This document shows, piece by piece, positions 1 through 8,897 of a DNA stretch of 64,000 bases. The position numbers were made by a program, and so were the translations under genes. How positions within the stretch are numbered: position 1 is the stretch's first letter; every line of letters begins with the position of its first letter. This DNA is from Flavobacterium sp. HJ-32-4. GTDB taxonomy: Bacteria > Bacteroidota > Bacteroidia > Flavobacteriales > Flavobacteriaceae. The notes under the pieces are model-generated. The model made no database searches, had not been told where the DNA came from, and saw only the letters and a list, made by a program, of their open reading frames with translations. The stretch is taken from assembly GCF_022532105.1 (NCBI RefSeq), contig NZ_CP092832.1:1364001-1428000 (forward strand), read 5' to 3'.

Positions 1-1
1 G

Positions 2-184
2 AACGTGCCGGATACCAAGAACATGCGTAAAGTAGTACGCGGTGGATCATGGAAAGACGTTTCCTACTACCTTGCGGTAAGCACACGTGACTTCGAATAT
101 GCGGATACAGCCCGCAGCTACATCGGATTCCGTACCGTACAGGATTACATGGGAACCCAAACAACGGGTAACGCACCACGTTAA
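2..184 (+). CDS. gldK: GldK, C-terminal end (partial)
   Basis: The reading frame is open from base 2 and ends in TAA at 182-184, giving the last 60 residues of a longer protein. The tail has the formylglycine-generating-enzyme/sulfatase-modifying look of GldK: a VRGGSW motif followed by ARSYIGFRTV. GldK is an outer-membrane lipoprotein that forms the periplasmic ring of the T9SS with GldN. The identification rests on this motif and on the gldL-gldM-gldN order that follows at once. The start lies outside the window. Confidence 0.9.
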   Translation, partial: NVPDTKNMRKVVRGGSWKDVSYYLAVSTRDFEYADTARSYIGFRTVQDYMGTQTTGNAPR

Positions 185-234
185 GATTAACCAACTTTCA
201 TTAATAAACTATCTAAATTTAACAATTAAGTATT

Positions 235-867
235 ATGGCATTTTTGAGCAAAAAAGCAATGAACTTCGCTTACGGTATGGGAGCGGCGGTTGTAATCGTA
301 GGAGCACTCTTCAAACTGATGCACTGGCCTGGAGCGAGTGTGATGCTCATCGTCGGATTGGGAACGGAGGCATTGATCTTTGGTCTGTCTGCTTTCGATC
401 CGGTTGATAAAGAACTTGACTGGTCGTTGGTATATCCAGAATTGGCCGGCGGCGAAGCCCGTAAGAAAGATGCCAAAGAGGATCCAAAAGATGCCCAGGG
501 CCTTCTGTCCCAGAAACTGGACAACCTGTTGAAAGAAGCAAAAATCGACGGTCAGTTGATGGCAAGCCTCGGCACTTCGATCCGTAACTTCGAGTCGGCT
601 GCAAAAGGAATTTCCCCTGCTGCTGACGGCATTGCGGCTACTAAGAAATACAGCGAAGAGTTGGAGCGCGCAGCTACACAAATGGAAAACCTGAACGCCC
701 TTTACAAAATGCAGTTGGAAAGCCAACAGCGTAATGCTGAGGCCAACCAGGCAATCGCGGAAGGCGCTTCTAAACTGCAAGAGCAAATGAAGTCGATGAC
801 AGCAAACATCGCATCGCTCAACAACGTTTACGGCGGTATGCTTTCTGCTATGAGCAACAGAGGATAA
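235..867 (+). CDS. gldL: GldL, T9SS/gliding motor inner-membrane protein
   Basis: This 210-residue protein has two transmembrane helices near the N-terminus (about residues 11-28 and 36-53), with the conserved KLMHWPGA stretch between them. A long hydrophilic, helical cytoplasmic tail rich in Glu, Gln and Ala follows. In the family, GldL pentamers around a GldM dimer form the proton-driven motor that powers type IX secretion and gliding; the first helices hold the proton-conducting acidic residues. It lies 50 bp after gldK and 44 bp before gldM, so the genes are probably cotranscribed. Length and position are normal for the family. Confidence 0.95.
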   Translation: MAFLSKKAMNFAYGMGAAVVIVGALFKLMHWPGASVMLIVGLGTEALIFGLSAFDPVDKELDWSLVYPELAGGEARKKDAKEDPKDAQGLLSQKLDNLLKEAKIDGQLMASLGTSIRNFESAAKGISPAADGIAATKKYSEELERAATQMENLNALYKMQLESQQRNAEANQAIAEGASKLQEQMKSMTANIASLNNVYGGMLSAMSNRG

Positions 868-911
868 TCCCGAGTCATTTTTACATAATTCAAAACACGA
901 AACTATAAGGA

Positions 912-2447
912 ATGGCTTCAGGTAAATTAACACCACGGCAGAAGATGATTAACCTGATGTATCTGGTTTTCATCGCGATGCTCGCGCTAAACATGTCGAA
1001 AGAGGTTCTGTCGGCATTCGGATTGATGAACGAACAATTTGAAGCTACAAATGCTGAGGCAGCCAAGAACAACGACAGTATGTTCCAGGCGCTGACCGCA
1101 AAGGCTGCTGAAAACCCGACGTTCTCTTCCGCTAAAGCGATTTCAGACAAGGTTAAGGCGATCTCAGATCAGTTCTACACCTACATTGAGTCGTTGAAGA
1201 GCGATATCACGAAAGATATCGAGAAAGACGAAAAAACAGGAAAGCTTCCGTATGAAGCGATGGATAAAGGAGACAAAATCGACGAACAGTGGTTCGAAGG
1301 TGATGGATACTCTCCAAAAGGCAAAGAAATTGTTGCTGCCATCGATAAGTACAAATCAGATATGAAAGCTGCGTTGGGCGATGACGTTAAGTACAAGGCA
1401 GTAGCTGCTGAGATTGACGGTAAGTTCAACACGGGGGACGTAACAGATGGTGAGGGAGTAAAGAAAAAGTATCTTGACTACCATTATAAAGGGTTTCCTT
1501 CAATCGCATCACTGACAAAGCTTTCTGCGATGCAGAACAGTGTCAAGACTATCGAGGCAAACGTCTACAACCTTGCACTTGGTAAAGCGGCACTTGAGGC
1601 GATCTCAATGAACAAGTATACGGCTATCGTCGTACTCGACAAAAATGCCTATTTCCAAGGAGAGAAGGTTACCGGTAAAGTGGTGCTGGGTCGTTACGAC
1701 TCTAATACGAAGCCGACTTCCTTCCAGGGACCTGGTAAGATCGAAAACGGTCAAGCGATTATCAACATGACCGCTGGTTCTATCGGTGAGCAGAAGATTT
1801 CTGGTAAGTTTACCTTCCTTGAAGACGGTAAAACGGTTCCACTAGCGTTCGAAGGCAAGTATGTGGTAGTGCCACAGCCAAAGACAGCTACTATTTCAGC
1901 TGACAAGATGAATGTCGTGTATCGCGGACTTCCTAACCCGATGACCATTTCCTTTGCAGGTATTTCTGACAATAAAGTTAAGGCTAGCGCTCCTGGCCTT
2001 ACCGGAAGTGACGGAAAGTATATGCTGAGACCGGGTAGCGGTGCCGAAGTGAAAGTAAGCGTAACCGCTGAGCTTCCTGATGGTAAGAAAGTTACCGATG
2101 CGAAAGTATTCCGTATCAAGAACGTTCCAGGTCCTGCCGGATCTATCGGTGGCCAAACAGGTACAACCAAAGGTTCAAAATCACGTCTTGAAGTATCTGA
2201 AATCAAGGCCGAGCTTAAAGACTTCGTTTACGATCTTACGGCTCAGGTAACGGGTTTCTCATTCAAAGTACCGGGTCAGGCGGCAGTAGTTGTGAGCGGT
2301 AACCGTGTGGAAGGTCGTTGTAAAGCGGCCCTGGCACGTGCTACACGCGGCGATCAGATCACGGTTTTCGATATCAAGTATAAGTACATCGGAGTGGATG
2401 GAATTATCCCGCCACCATGTGCACCGGTTATCTACGAAATACAATAA
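912..2447 (+). CDS. gldM: GldM, T9SS/gliding motor periplasmic shaft protein
   Basis: This 511-residue protein has one transmembrane helix close to the N-terminus (about residues 11-30, LMYLVFIAMLALNMS) and a long periplasmic part. The sequence immediately before the helix, LTPRQKMINLMYL, is typical of GldM. Known GldM forms a dimeric shaft of four periplasmic domains that carries torque from GldL to the GldK/GldN ring. The C-terminal quarter, with its PGP and GxxG turns and closing PPPCAPVIYEI, corresponds to the last beta-rich domain. It sits between gldL and gldN in the standard order. Confidence 0.95.
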   Translation: MASGKLTPRQKMINLMYLVFIAMLALNMSKEVLSAFGLMNEQFEATNAEAAKNNDSMFQALTAKAAENPTFSSAKAISDKVKAISDQFYTYIESLKSDITKDIEKDEKTGKLPYEAMDKGDKIDEQWFEGDGYSPKGKEIVAAIDKYKSDMKAALGDDVKYKAVAAEIDGKFNTGDVTDGEGVKKKYLDYHYKGFPSIASLTKLSAMQNSVKTIEANVYNLALGKAALEAISMNKYTAIVVLDKNAYFQGEKVTGKVVLGRYDSNTKPTSFQGPGKIENGQAIINMTAGSIGEQKISGKFTFLEDGKTVPLAFEGKYVVVPQPKTATISADKMNVVYRGLPNPMTISFAGISDNKVKASAPGLTGSDGKYMLRPGSGAEVKVSVTAELPDGKKVTDAKVFRIKNVPGPAGSIGGQTGTTKGSKSRLEVSEIKAELKDFVYDLTAQVTGFSFKVPGQAAVVVSGNRVEGRCKAALARATRGDQITVFDIKYKYIGVDGIIPPPCAPVIYEIQ

Positions 2448-2482
2448 TTTTTGCCCTATTGGCGTTGTAGCCAACAAACAGA

Positions 2483-3403
2483 ATGTATATGGAATTTAAG
2501 AATCTTTTTGCAGCGGTTGTGGTTTCGGTGGTTGGCATGTCTGCCAGCGCCCAATCGAATCTGCTCAATGCGAAAACGCCAGATGAAATCGGCAAGAAGA
2601 CAGCTGCCCAAATGATATCGGACAACGATAAGCCTTTGCCTTATGGGTATGTGCACGATCGTGATATCATGTTCGGTAAGGCAGTATGGGAGTTTATCGA
2701 TCTTGATGAGCGTGTGAACTTCCCGTTGTATTATCCGATCGATACGGCTAACATTGGTTCTGATCGCCGTGCCTTGTTTGATGTTTTGGTAAAGAATATC
2801 AAAAACGGCAAAATCACTGAGGTGTATGCTGACGATTATTTTAATACGAAGCGTTCGCTGAAGGATATGGAAAGCTCATTCGTCTATAGGGATACATTGC
2901 CGGAAGGCTTTAACCTTATCAACGAGGACTTCCAGGCCTACAAGTCAGGCAAAAAGAAGCTCGATCCTCAATACATCAATGAGCGTGCACTTACAGCTCA
3001 GGACGTCTCGGGCTACCGTATCAAAGGATACTGGTATTTCGACAAGCGTCAGGGCGAACTGAAGTACCGTCTTCTCGGAATCTGCCCGATGTCAGTGGAA
3101 GCACGTGACATTGGAAATGACAAGGGGGACGTCATCGAGCTGTTCTGGATTTATTTCCCAGCTATTCGCGATGTATTACACGAGTCGCATGCCTTTAATG
3201 ATCGAAACTCCGCCATGCCGATATCCTTCGATCACTTGCTCAACGCACGTCGATTTAGTGCGGTCATCTACAAAGAGGAAAACGTCTATGGCGACCGAAA
3301 GGTGGAAGACTACATGAAAGACAACGCGCAAATGCAGCTCCTGGAGTCGGAGCGGATCAAAGAGAAGATTCGCAACTTCGAACAGGATATGTGGAATTAC
3401 TAA
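2483..3403 (+). CDS. gldN: GldN, T9SS periplasmic ring protein
   Basis: This 306-residue protein has an N-terminal signal peptide (hydrophobic stretch to about residue 23, cleavage likely after SASA). Two starts are possible, ATG at 2483 or at 2489 (MEFKNL); the second gives the more usual signal peptide. Mature sequence features such as DRDIMFGKAVWEFIDLDERVN and LGICPMSVEARD fit GldN, which pairs with GldK in the T9SS periplasmic ring. It begins 35 bp after gldM and is followed by a strong terminator hairpin, closing the gldKLMN unit. Confidence 0.93.
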   Translation: MYMEFKNLFAAVVVSVVGMSASAQSNLLNAKTPDEIGKKTAAQMISDNDKPLPYGYVHDRDIMFGKAVWEFIDLDERVNFPLYYPIDTANIGSDRRALFDVLVKNIKNGKITEVYADDYFNTKRSLKDMESSFVYRDTLPEGFNLINEDFQAYKSGKKKLDPQYINERALTAQDVSGYRIKGYWYFDKRQGELKYRLLGICPMSVEARDIGNDKGDVIELFWIYFPAIRDVLHESHAFNDRNSAMPISFDHLLNARRFSAVIYKEENVYGDRKVEDYMKDNAQMQLLESERIKEKIRNFEQDMWNY

Positions 3404-3422
3404 AACGTAAGTTCTAAATACG

Positions 3423-3457
3423 AAAACTCCCGCCTACCCGGTGGGAGTTTTTATTTT
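3423..3457 (+). terminator. Intrinsic terminator after gldN
   Basis: ACTCCC pairs with GGGAGT around a short loop, with an A run before it and a T run after it. It lies 20 bp beyond the gldN stop. The T run merges into the promoter of the next gene. Confidence 0.85.
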
Positions 3458-3459
3458 TG
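3452..3459 (+). promoter_or_regulatory. -7 box (TATTTTTG) for the FAD oxidoreductase gene
   Basis: TATTTTTG is an exact match to the Bacteroidota -7 consensus TAnnTTTG. It ends only 4 bp before the ATG at 3464, so the transcript would be leaderless or nearly so. It overlaps the T run of the gldN terminator. No clear -33 TTG is seen. Confidence 0.5.
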
Positions 3460-3463
3460 TGGT

Positions 3464-4528
3464 ATGAAAGACGTATTCATCATAGGGGGCGGATTAGCTG
3501 GCGTGGCGATGGCCGAGCAGCTTCGGCGTAGGGATTTGTCATTTTTATTATTCGATGATGGTTCCCAACGGGCCTCATGGGTAGCAGGTGGACTATACAA
3601 TCCTGTTATCCTCAAGCGTATTTCGGCTGCCTGGGGAGCGGAGGATGGGATGGACCGATTGTCGTCCTATCACGACATAGAAACCCGCATCGGAGCGAAG
3701 GTGGTGCACCCGCTGCCCGTACTTCGTCGGTTTGCGTCAGTCGAAGAACAAAACAACTGGTTCGCCGCCATGGATCGCCCGGTGCTTTCCCGATTTTTGT
3801 CACCCAAACTGCGAAACGATACCTTCGAGGGGTTGTCGGCGCCTTACGGGTATGGACAAGTATTGGAAACGGGCTACGTCAATACCGCAACATTGCTTGA
3901 CGGTTATCGCACTACACTTAAGGATGCCGGGGCACTTGCGGCAGATACATTTGCGTACGGGGATTTGATCGTATCGGAAGGTCACGTTTCCTACAAAGGC
4001 ACAGAAGCCCGACACATTGTATTTGCGGAAGGATTCGGGCTGCAACACAACCCCTACTTTTCCTGGTTGCCGCTAGACGGTACGAAAGGGGAATTGTTGG
4101 TAGTGAAAGCACCCAAACTTGGACTTACAAAAGCCATTGTGAAGGCGAATGTGTTCGTGTTGCCATTGGGCGATGACTTGTTTAAGATCGGGGCAACCTA
4201 CGCGCCCTGGGATAAAACGCCGGAGCCCACAGAAAGCGGTCGAAATCGATTGGAAGAGGAAGCGCGCGCGCTATTGACCTGCGATTTTGAAGTCGTGTCA
4301 CATCTGGCAGGTATACGTCCGACCGTGAAAGACCGACGACCGTTGATAGGCACGCATCCGGCGTTGTCAAATATTCACGTTTTAAACGGACTTGGATCAC
4401 GAGGGGTGATGCTGGCTCCGTGGATGGCGGAATGCCTGTCCAACCATATTTTCGATCAAAGCCCCATTCCGGCGGAGTGTGATATCCGGCGGTTCATGCC
4501 TCTCTATTCGTCGGATGCCTTATCGTAG
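3464..4528 (+). CDS. FAD-dependent oxidoreductase (DAO/DadA-like)
   Basis: This 354-residue protein opens with a Rossmann FAD-binding motif (IIGGGLAGVAMAEQL, about residues 6-20). Near the C-terminus it has the flavin-contacting stretch typical of D-amino-acid oxidase/glycine oxidase folds (AGIRPTVKDRRPLIGTHP, then GLGSRGVMLAPWMA). The DAO family oxidises amines or amino acids using FAD; the substrate cannot be read from the sequence. There is no signal peptide, so it is cytoplasmic. Its last 25 bases overlap the convergent DUF983 gene. Confidence 0.8.
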   Translation: MKDVFIIGGGLAGVAMAEQLRRRDLSFLLFDDGSQRASWVAGGLYNPVILKRISAAWGAEDGMDRLSSYHDIETRIGAKVVHPLPVLRRFASVEEQNNWFAAMDRPVLSRFLSPKLRNDTFEGLSAPYGYGQVLETGYVNTATLLDGYRTTLKDAGALAADTFAYGDLIVSEGHVSYKGTEARHIVFAEGFGLQHNPYFSWLPLDGTKGELLVVKAPKLGLTKAIVKANVFVLPLGDDLFKIGATYAPWDKTPEPTESGRNRLEEEARALLTCDFEVVSHLAGIRPTVKDRRPLIGTHPALSNIHVLNGLGSRGVMLAPWMAECLSNHIFDQSPIPAECDIRRFMPLYSSDALS

Positions 4529-4881
4529 CTGACGAAGAAGTTGATGTATATGTTCCGCGAAAGCCGCAAGACGAAGGGGAAGAGCAGCGTCAGTACAATC
4601 ACGATCGCCAGAAACGACGATAGCGGCGGAAGACCCAGAAAGAACGCAATGAGGAAAACGCCAATGCCAATCGCCACATTGACCGCGTAGCTCACATACA
4701 TGGCTCCGTAGAAAAAAGAGGGTTCGATCATATATTTAAGGCCGCAATGCCCGCAGTGGTCTTTCATTTTAAGCACATTTTTCACGTGTAACGGGTTCGA
4801 ATCCGCATACATGCTCTCGTGCTGGCAACGTGGACAAGAACCTGTTAAAATGCTGTATAGTTTGCTTCCTTTTTTTAACAT
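4504..4881 (-). CDS. DUF983 family membrane protein
   Basis: This protein of about 125 residues has two zinc-ribbon-like Cys pairs near the start (CPRCQ and CGHCG) and two transmembrane helices afterwards, the pattern of DUF983. The frame is open to a GTG at 4902. However, the TACTTTTG -7 box at 4905-4912 puts transcription start after that GTG, so ATG 4881 is chosen. The family function is not known. The 3' end overlaps the oxidoreductase gene tail to tail. Confidence 0.8.
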   Translation of the reverse strand: MLKKGSKLYSILTGSCPRCQHESMYADSNPLHVKNVLKMKDHCGHCGLKYMIEPSFFYGAMYVSYAVNVAIGIGVFLIAFFLGLPPLSSFLAIVIVLTLLFPFVLRLSRNIYINFFVSYDKASDE

Positions 4882-4904
4882 TTGCACTGAAATTTTACGC
4901 ACTA

Positions 4905-4912
4905 CAAAAGTA
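4905..4912 (-). promoter_or_regulatory. -7 box (TACTTTTG) for DUF983 gene
   Basis: On the minus strand TACTTTTG matches TAnnTTTG exactly. It lies 23 bp before the ATG at 4881 and decides against the upstream GTG start. Confidence 0.6.
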
Positions 4913-4941
4913 CGCCGTTTGGGGCGTTAATCCACTACCGA

Positions 4942-6843
4942 ATGCTAAATATCCACAACCTGTCTGTCTCGTTTGGCGGCACCTATCTTTTTGAAGAAAT
5001 CACCTTCCGGCTGGGTGCCGGCGACCGCGTCGGCCTTGTCGGAAAGAACGGCGCGGGTAAGTCGACCATGCTCAAGATCCTCGCACGTGACCTTGCACCG
5101 GATTCCGGGAGTATTGCCACGGAAAAGGAAGTGCGCATCGGCTTCCTCCGGCAGGATATCGATTTTGAAGCAGGCCGTACGGTGTTGGAGGAAGCCTACG
5201 AAGCCTTCACCGACATTCGCGAAGTGGAAGGGAAGCTGGAACGCATCAACGAACAACTCGCTACCCGAACCGACTACGAAAGCGAAGCTTATGCACAGTT
5301 GATCGAAGACCTCTCAGATTACACCCATCGCTATGAAATCCTGGGCGGCTACGACTATGTGGGTAACACCGAGAAAATCCTGTTGGGATTAGGCTTCCGC
5401 CGCGAAGATTTCCAAAACCCTACCGAAACGTTCTCGGGAGGATGGCGTATGCGGATCGAACTCGCCAAACTCCTCCTTCAGTCTAACGACATCCTGCTGC
5501 TTGACGAACCTACCAACCACCTCGACATCGAAAGTATCATTTGGTTGGAGAATTTCCTGAAGAGTTTTCCCGGTGTGGTCGTCATCGTATCCCACGATAA
5601 AATGTTCCTCGATAACGTCACGAACCGCACCATCGAGATTTCACTCGGGCGCGCCTACGATTTCAACCGTCCCTACTCACAATATCTGGAATTACGCCAG
5701 GAAATCCGCGAAAAACAATTAGCCACCCAAAAGAACCAACAAAAGAAGATCGAGGAAACCGAACGGCTGATCGAGAAGTTTCGCGCCAAGGCCACCAAAG
5801 CTTCCATGGCGCAGTCACTGATCAAGAAGCTGGATAAAATCGAACGGATCGAAGTAGACGAAGACGATAATTCGGTCATGTCAATTTCCTTTCCCGTTTC
5901 GAAGACACCGGGAAAAGTCGTCATCGAAGCTGAGCACGTCACCAAGAAATACGGCGACAAACTGATTTTCCGCGACATCAGCCTCCTGGTTGAACGCGGA
6001 AGCAAGATCGCGTTTGTGGGCCAGAACGGCCAGGGAAAATCGACTTTCATCAAGGCGATCGTCGACGAGATACCCTACGATGGCGTGATCAAACTGGGCC
6101 ATAACGTCCAGTTGGGCTATTTCGCGCAGAACCAGGCAGAATATCTCGACGGTGAGAAAACGCTTCTGGATACGATGCTAGACGCCGCCAATGATACCAA
6201 TCGGATGAAGGTGCGCGACATGCTGGGCGCTTTCCTCTTCCGCGGTGACGACGTTGAAAAGAAGGTGAAGGTATTATCAGGAGGCGAACGAAACCGTTTG
6301 GCCCTGTGTCGCTTGCTTCTCCAGCCGATCAATGTGTTGTTGATGGACGAACCTACGAACCACCTCGACATCAAATCCAAAAACGTACTGAAAGCCGCAC
6401 TCCAGAAATACGAAGGCACCCTGTTGTTGGTTTCCCACGACCGGGATTTCCTCCAAGGGATGGCCAATATCGTATACGAGTTCAAAGACCACCGTGTGCG
6501 GGAATACCTTGGTGACATCAATTTCTTCCTCGAACAGCGGAACCTCCAAAATATGCGAGAAGTCGAGAAGAAGGACCCGGCTGCGAAGAAAGACGAACCG
6601 GCAGCGCCCAAAGCATCCTACGAAGACCAAAAGAAAAACAAGACCTTACAGAACCGCCTTTCGAAGATCGAGGGCCAGATCCAGCAACTGGAGGAAGCCA
6701 TCCGCAAAGACGACCTCGCACTTGCCTCTCATTACGACAAGCACGTAGAGGACGCCCAGTTTTTTACCGCCTATAACAAGAAGAAAGAGGAATTGGACCA
6801 GTTGATGGAGGAGTGGGAACGGTTACAGCTCGAACTCGAATAA
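4942..6843 (+). CDS. ABC-F family ATPase
   Basis: This 633-residue protein carries two complete ABC ATPase domains and no membrane segment, the mark of the ABC-F group. Domain 1 has Walker A GKNGAGKST (about 34-42), signature FSGGW (about 165) and Walker B LLLDEPTNHLD (about 185). A charged linker helix (about 240-300) follows. Domain 2 has GQNGQGKST (about 358), LSGGE (about 445) and LLMDEPTNHLD (about 465). A C-terminal coiled coil (about 565-633) follows a Lys/Ala/Pro-rich hinge. ABC-F proteins bind the ribosomal E site and relieve stalls; a few give antibiotic protection. Which subgroup this is cannot be fixed by eye; a Uup/YdiF-like housekeeping member is likely. Confidence 0.92.
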   Translation: MLNIHNLSVSFGGTYLFEEITFRLGAGDRVGLVGKNGAGKSTMLKILARDLAPDSGSIATEKEVRIGFLRQDIDFEAGRTVLEEAYEAFTDIREVEGKLERINEQLATRTDYESEAYAQLIEDLSDYTHRYEILGGYDYVGNTEKILLGLGFRREDFQNPTETFSGGWRMRIELAKLLLQSNDILLLDEPTNHLDIESIIWLENFLKSFPGVVVIVSHDKMFLDNVTNRTIEISLGRAYDFNRPYSQYLELRQEIREKQLATQKNQQKKIEETERLIEKFRAKATKASMAQSLIKKLDKIERIEVDEDDNSVMSISFPVSKTPGKVVIEAEHVTKKYGDKLIFRDISLLVERGSKIAFVGQNGQGKSTFIKAIVDEIPYDGVIKLGHNVQLGYFAQNQAEYLDGEKTLLDTMLDAANDTNRMKVRDMLGAFLFRGDDVEKKVKVLSGGERNRLALCRLLLQPINVLLMDEPTNHLDIKSKNVLKAALQKYEGTLLLVSHDRDFLQGMANIVYEFKDHRVREYLGDINFFLEQRNLQNMREVEKKDPAAKKDEPAAPKASYEDQKKNKTLQNRLSKIEGQIQQLEEAIRKDDLALASHYDKHVEDAQFFTAYNKKKEELDQLMEEWERLQLELE

Positions 6844-6846
6844 CCG

Positions 6847-7734
6847 CTACGGCACCGCCACTTTGATTTCGCCTTTGAGGATCGACACTTCCAATTGACG
6901 CTCTTCCCCACAAAATTCCCCGTCGATCTGGAAACTGACGGGCACATCGGCCTCGATCCGTGCGTTGGCGGTCTGGATGATCTCCACTTCCTGTCCGACC
7001 GGCAGTCGCCCGCTGACGATTTTGGCAAAAATCCAGAAGTTGAGTTTCTTGAGGACGACCACTTCAAACAGGCCATCGTCCATCTTTCCCTTTGGGTTGA
7101 TGGTCACCCCGGTGCCGTATTTCGTCGAGTTGGCGATGACAATCATCTTGGCCCGGAACCGGCGCGTTTCGTCATTGGCCTCAATCGTAGCGTAGAAAGG
7201 GCGACGGGTTTGCTTGAGGGTTGTGAACACTTTCGTGGCATAGCCCAGCATCCCCCGCATCGCCGTTTTTTCAAAATTCCGGATGAGTTGCGCGTTGAGT
7301 CCGAGATCGCTCAGGTGCAGGCTCTTTTTTCCGTTCAGGGATACAATATCCATGGCCATGACGCTGTCGGAAAATGCGATCCGCAGGTTGTCTTCCAGGG
7401 CAGATGGAAATCCGAGGTCGGTTGACAGTCCGTTTGCAGATCCCGACGGCAGGATCCCGAAGATGCACTCATGACCGTGAAGGGCATCGGCGGCCATTTT
7501 GATGGTGCCATCCCCACCGGCAATCAACACACGATCCGGACGGTGTTCTTTTGCCAGTTGCTGAAGGGCTGCCTCGTTGTTCGAATCGGTCGTCTCATAT
7601 ACAAAAAAACGATAGCCACGTTCTTCAGCGAATCGTTTCGCGGCGTCGATCAGCGGCGTTTTATCGACGCCACCTGCCACGGGGTTCGCAATCATCAGTA
7701 CGCTTCTTTGCATTTTTTTAGGTTCATTTATCAC
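6847..7734 (-). CDS. Diacylglycerol/lipid kinase family protein
   Basis: This protein of about 295 residues has the diacylglycerol kinase catalytic domain, with NPVAGG near the start and the nucleotide-binding GGDGTIKMAADAL motif around residue 74, followed by GILPSGSANGLSTDLGFP. The family (YegS/DagK/BmrU-like) phosphorylates diacylglycerol or related lipids with ATP at the inner face of the membrane. Two in-frame ATGs exist (7734 and 7713); the second starts directly before the conserved RSVLMIANP strand. It diverges from an App1-type phosphatase gene, an enzyme class that works on phosphatidate, the product of diacylglycerol kinases. Confidence 0.88.
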   Translation of the reverse strand: MINEPKKMQRSVLMIANPVAGGVDKTPLIDAAKRFAEERGYRFFVYETTDSNNEAALQQLAKEHRPDRVLIAGGDGTIKMAADALHGHECIFGILPSGSANGLSTDLGFPSALEDNLRIAFSDSVMAMDIVSLNGKKSLHLSDLGLNAQLIRNFEKTAMRGMLGYATKVFTTLKQTRRPFYATIEANDETRRFRAKMIVIANSTKYGTGVTINPKGKMDDGLFEVVVLKKLNFWIFAKIVSGRLPVGQEVEIIQTANARIEADVPVSFQIDGEFCGEERQLEVSILKGEIKVAVP

Positions 7735-7782
7735 TAAATTTAGGTAAATTAGAGGTGAGCGACCAAGCGCATTAACGTTTTG

Positions 7783-8751
7783 ATGAGACCCTTACTGAAA
7801 TTATACCGGGGCTATGCCAACGAAGCCGAACTAATCGTCATGGGCCATGTTTTCCGCCCCACGACGCGGGAGGAGTATGATTTCCAGAAAAAGCGGTTTC
7901 GGAACGCCAAATGGGTCATCCGCATGTTCCGGATCAAGACGCAGTCGAACGCGAGCGTATACCTCGAACACAACGGGCAGCGGGTACACACCAAAACCCT
8001 GGCCGACGGCTATTTCAAATTTTGCATTCCCCTTACTACCGACGTGGGCTACGGCTGGAAGGATTATTGGGTAAGCATCCGCTACCAGGATGAGGAAATC
8101 CGGGCGAAGGGCAGCTACATGCGTCCGTATGAAGGGAATCTGGGTTTCATCTCCGATATCGACGATACGTTTTTGGTATCGCATACGCGAAATCCGTTCC
8201 GCAAACTTTACATCCTTCTGTTCCGCAACGTGCAGGAGCGAAAAGTATTCGAAGGTGTCGTGCCGCACTACCAGGCCTTGTCAACCGCCGGACGCAACAA
8301 CAAGGGCGAGCAGAACGCTTTCTTCTACATTTCCAGCAGTGAATGGAACCTCTACCGCTTCATCGTCGACTTCACGCAGCTGCACCAATTGCCACGTGCC
8401 GTCATGCTACTGCGCGACATCAAGACCAGCCTGTGGGATTTTTTTATAACCGGAAGGGGCGATCACGGGCATAAATTTGAAAAGATCCGCCATATACTCG
8501 AATTTTATCCGCACTTGCGCTACACGTTGTTGGGCGATGACTCGCAGCACGACCCGTTCCTGTATGAGGATATCTGCAAGATTTTCCCCGTAACCGTCCA
8601 GGCTGTCTACATCCGTCAAACGGGTGATCACCCCAAACCCGCTACCGTGGCGGCCCTAGCGAATATTGCGTCCATGAACGTTGCCACCTGTTATTTCCGC
8701 GACAGCCTCGAAGCGATTGAACACTCGCGTTCCATCGGTTTGATATCATAA
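7783..8751 (+). CDS. App1-like phosphatase domain protein (DUF2183)
   Basis: This protein of about 322 residues has the App1 phosphatidate-phosphatase catalytic motif GFISDIDDTFLVSHT (around residue 122), a DxDDT type HAD-like active site. Further App1-type motifs follow: FYISSSEWNLY, and LLGDDSQHDPFLYEDI with the second acidic cluster. In yeast App1 removes phosphate from phosphatidate; bacterial homologues are mostly untested. A TTG at 7780 precedes ATG 7783; the ATG is chosen. It is divergent from a lipid kinase and followed 146 bp later by a glycosyltransferase gene. Confidence 0.85.
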   Translation: MRPLLKLYRGYANEAELIVMGHVFRPTTREEYDFQKKRFRNAKWVIRMFRIKTQSNASVYLEHNGQRVHTKTLADGYFKFCIPLTTDVGYGWKDYWVSIRYQDEEIRAKGSYMRPYEGNLGFISDIDDTFLVSHTRNPFRKLYILLFRNVQERKVFEGVVPHYQALSTAGRNNKGEQNAFFYISSSEWNLYRFIVDFTQLHQLPRAVMLLRDIKTSLWDFFITGRGDHGHKFEKIRHILEFYPHLRYTLLGDDSQHDPFLYEDICKIFPVTVQAVYIRQTGDHPKPATVAALANIASMNVATCYFRDSLEAIEHSRSIGLIS

Positions 8752-8897
8752 TCTTCCCACCATATAACGGTTTCGAAAAATCGTATAACACATTCCCGCG
8801 CCTGAAACCGGAATTTTACGCAACCGGAAGGCAGTCCCCATTTTGCCCTATCTCGGTGTCTCGCTGCCCTTAACGTATAAACCGTAAACGATTTCCG

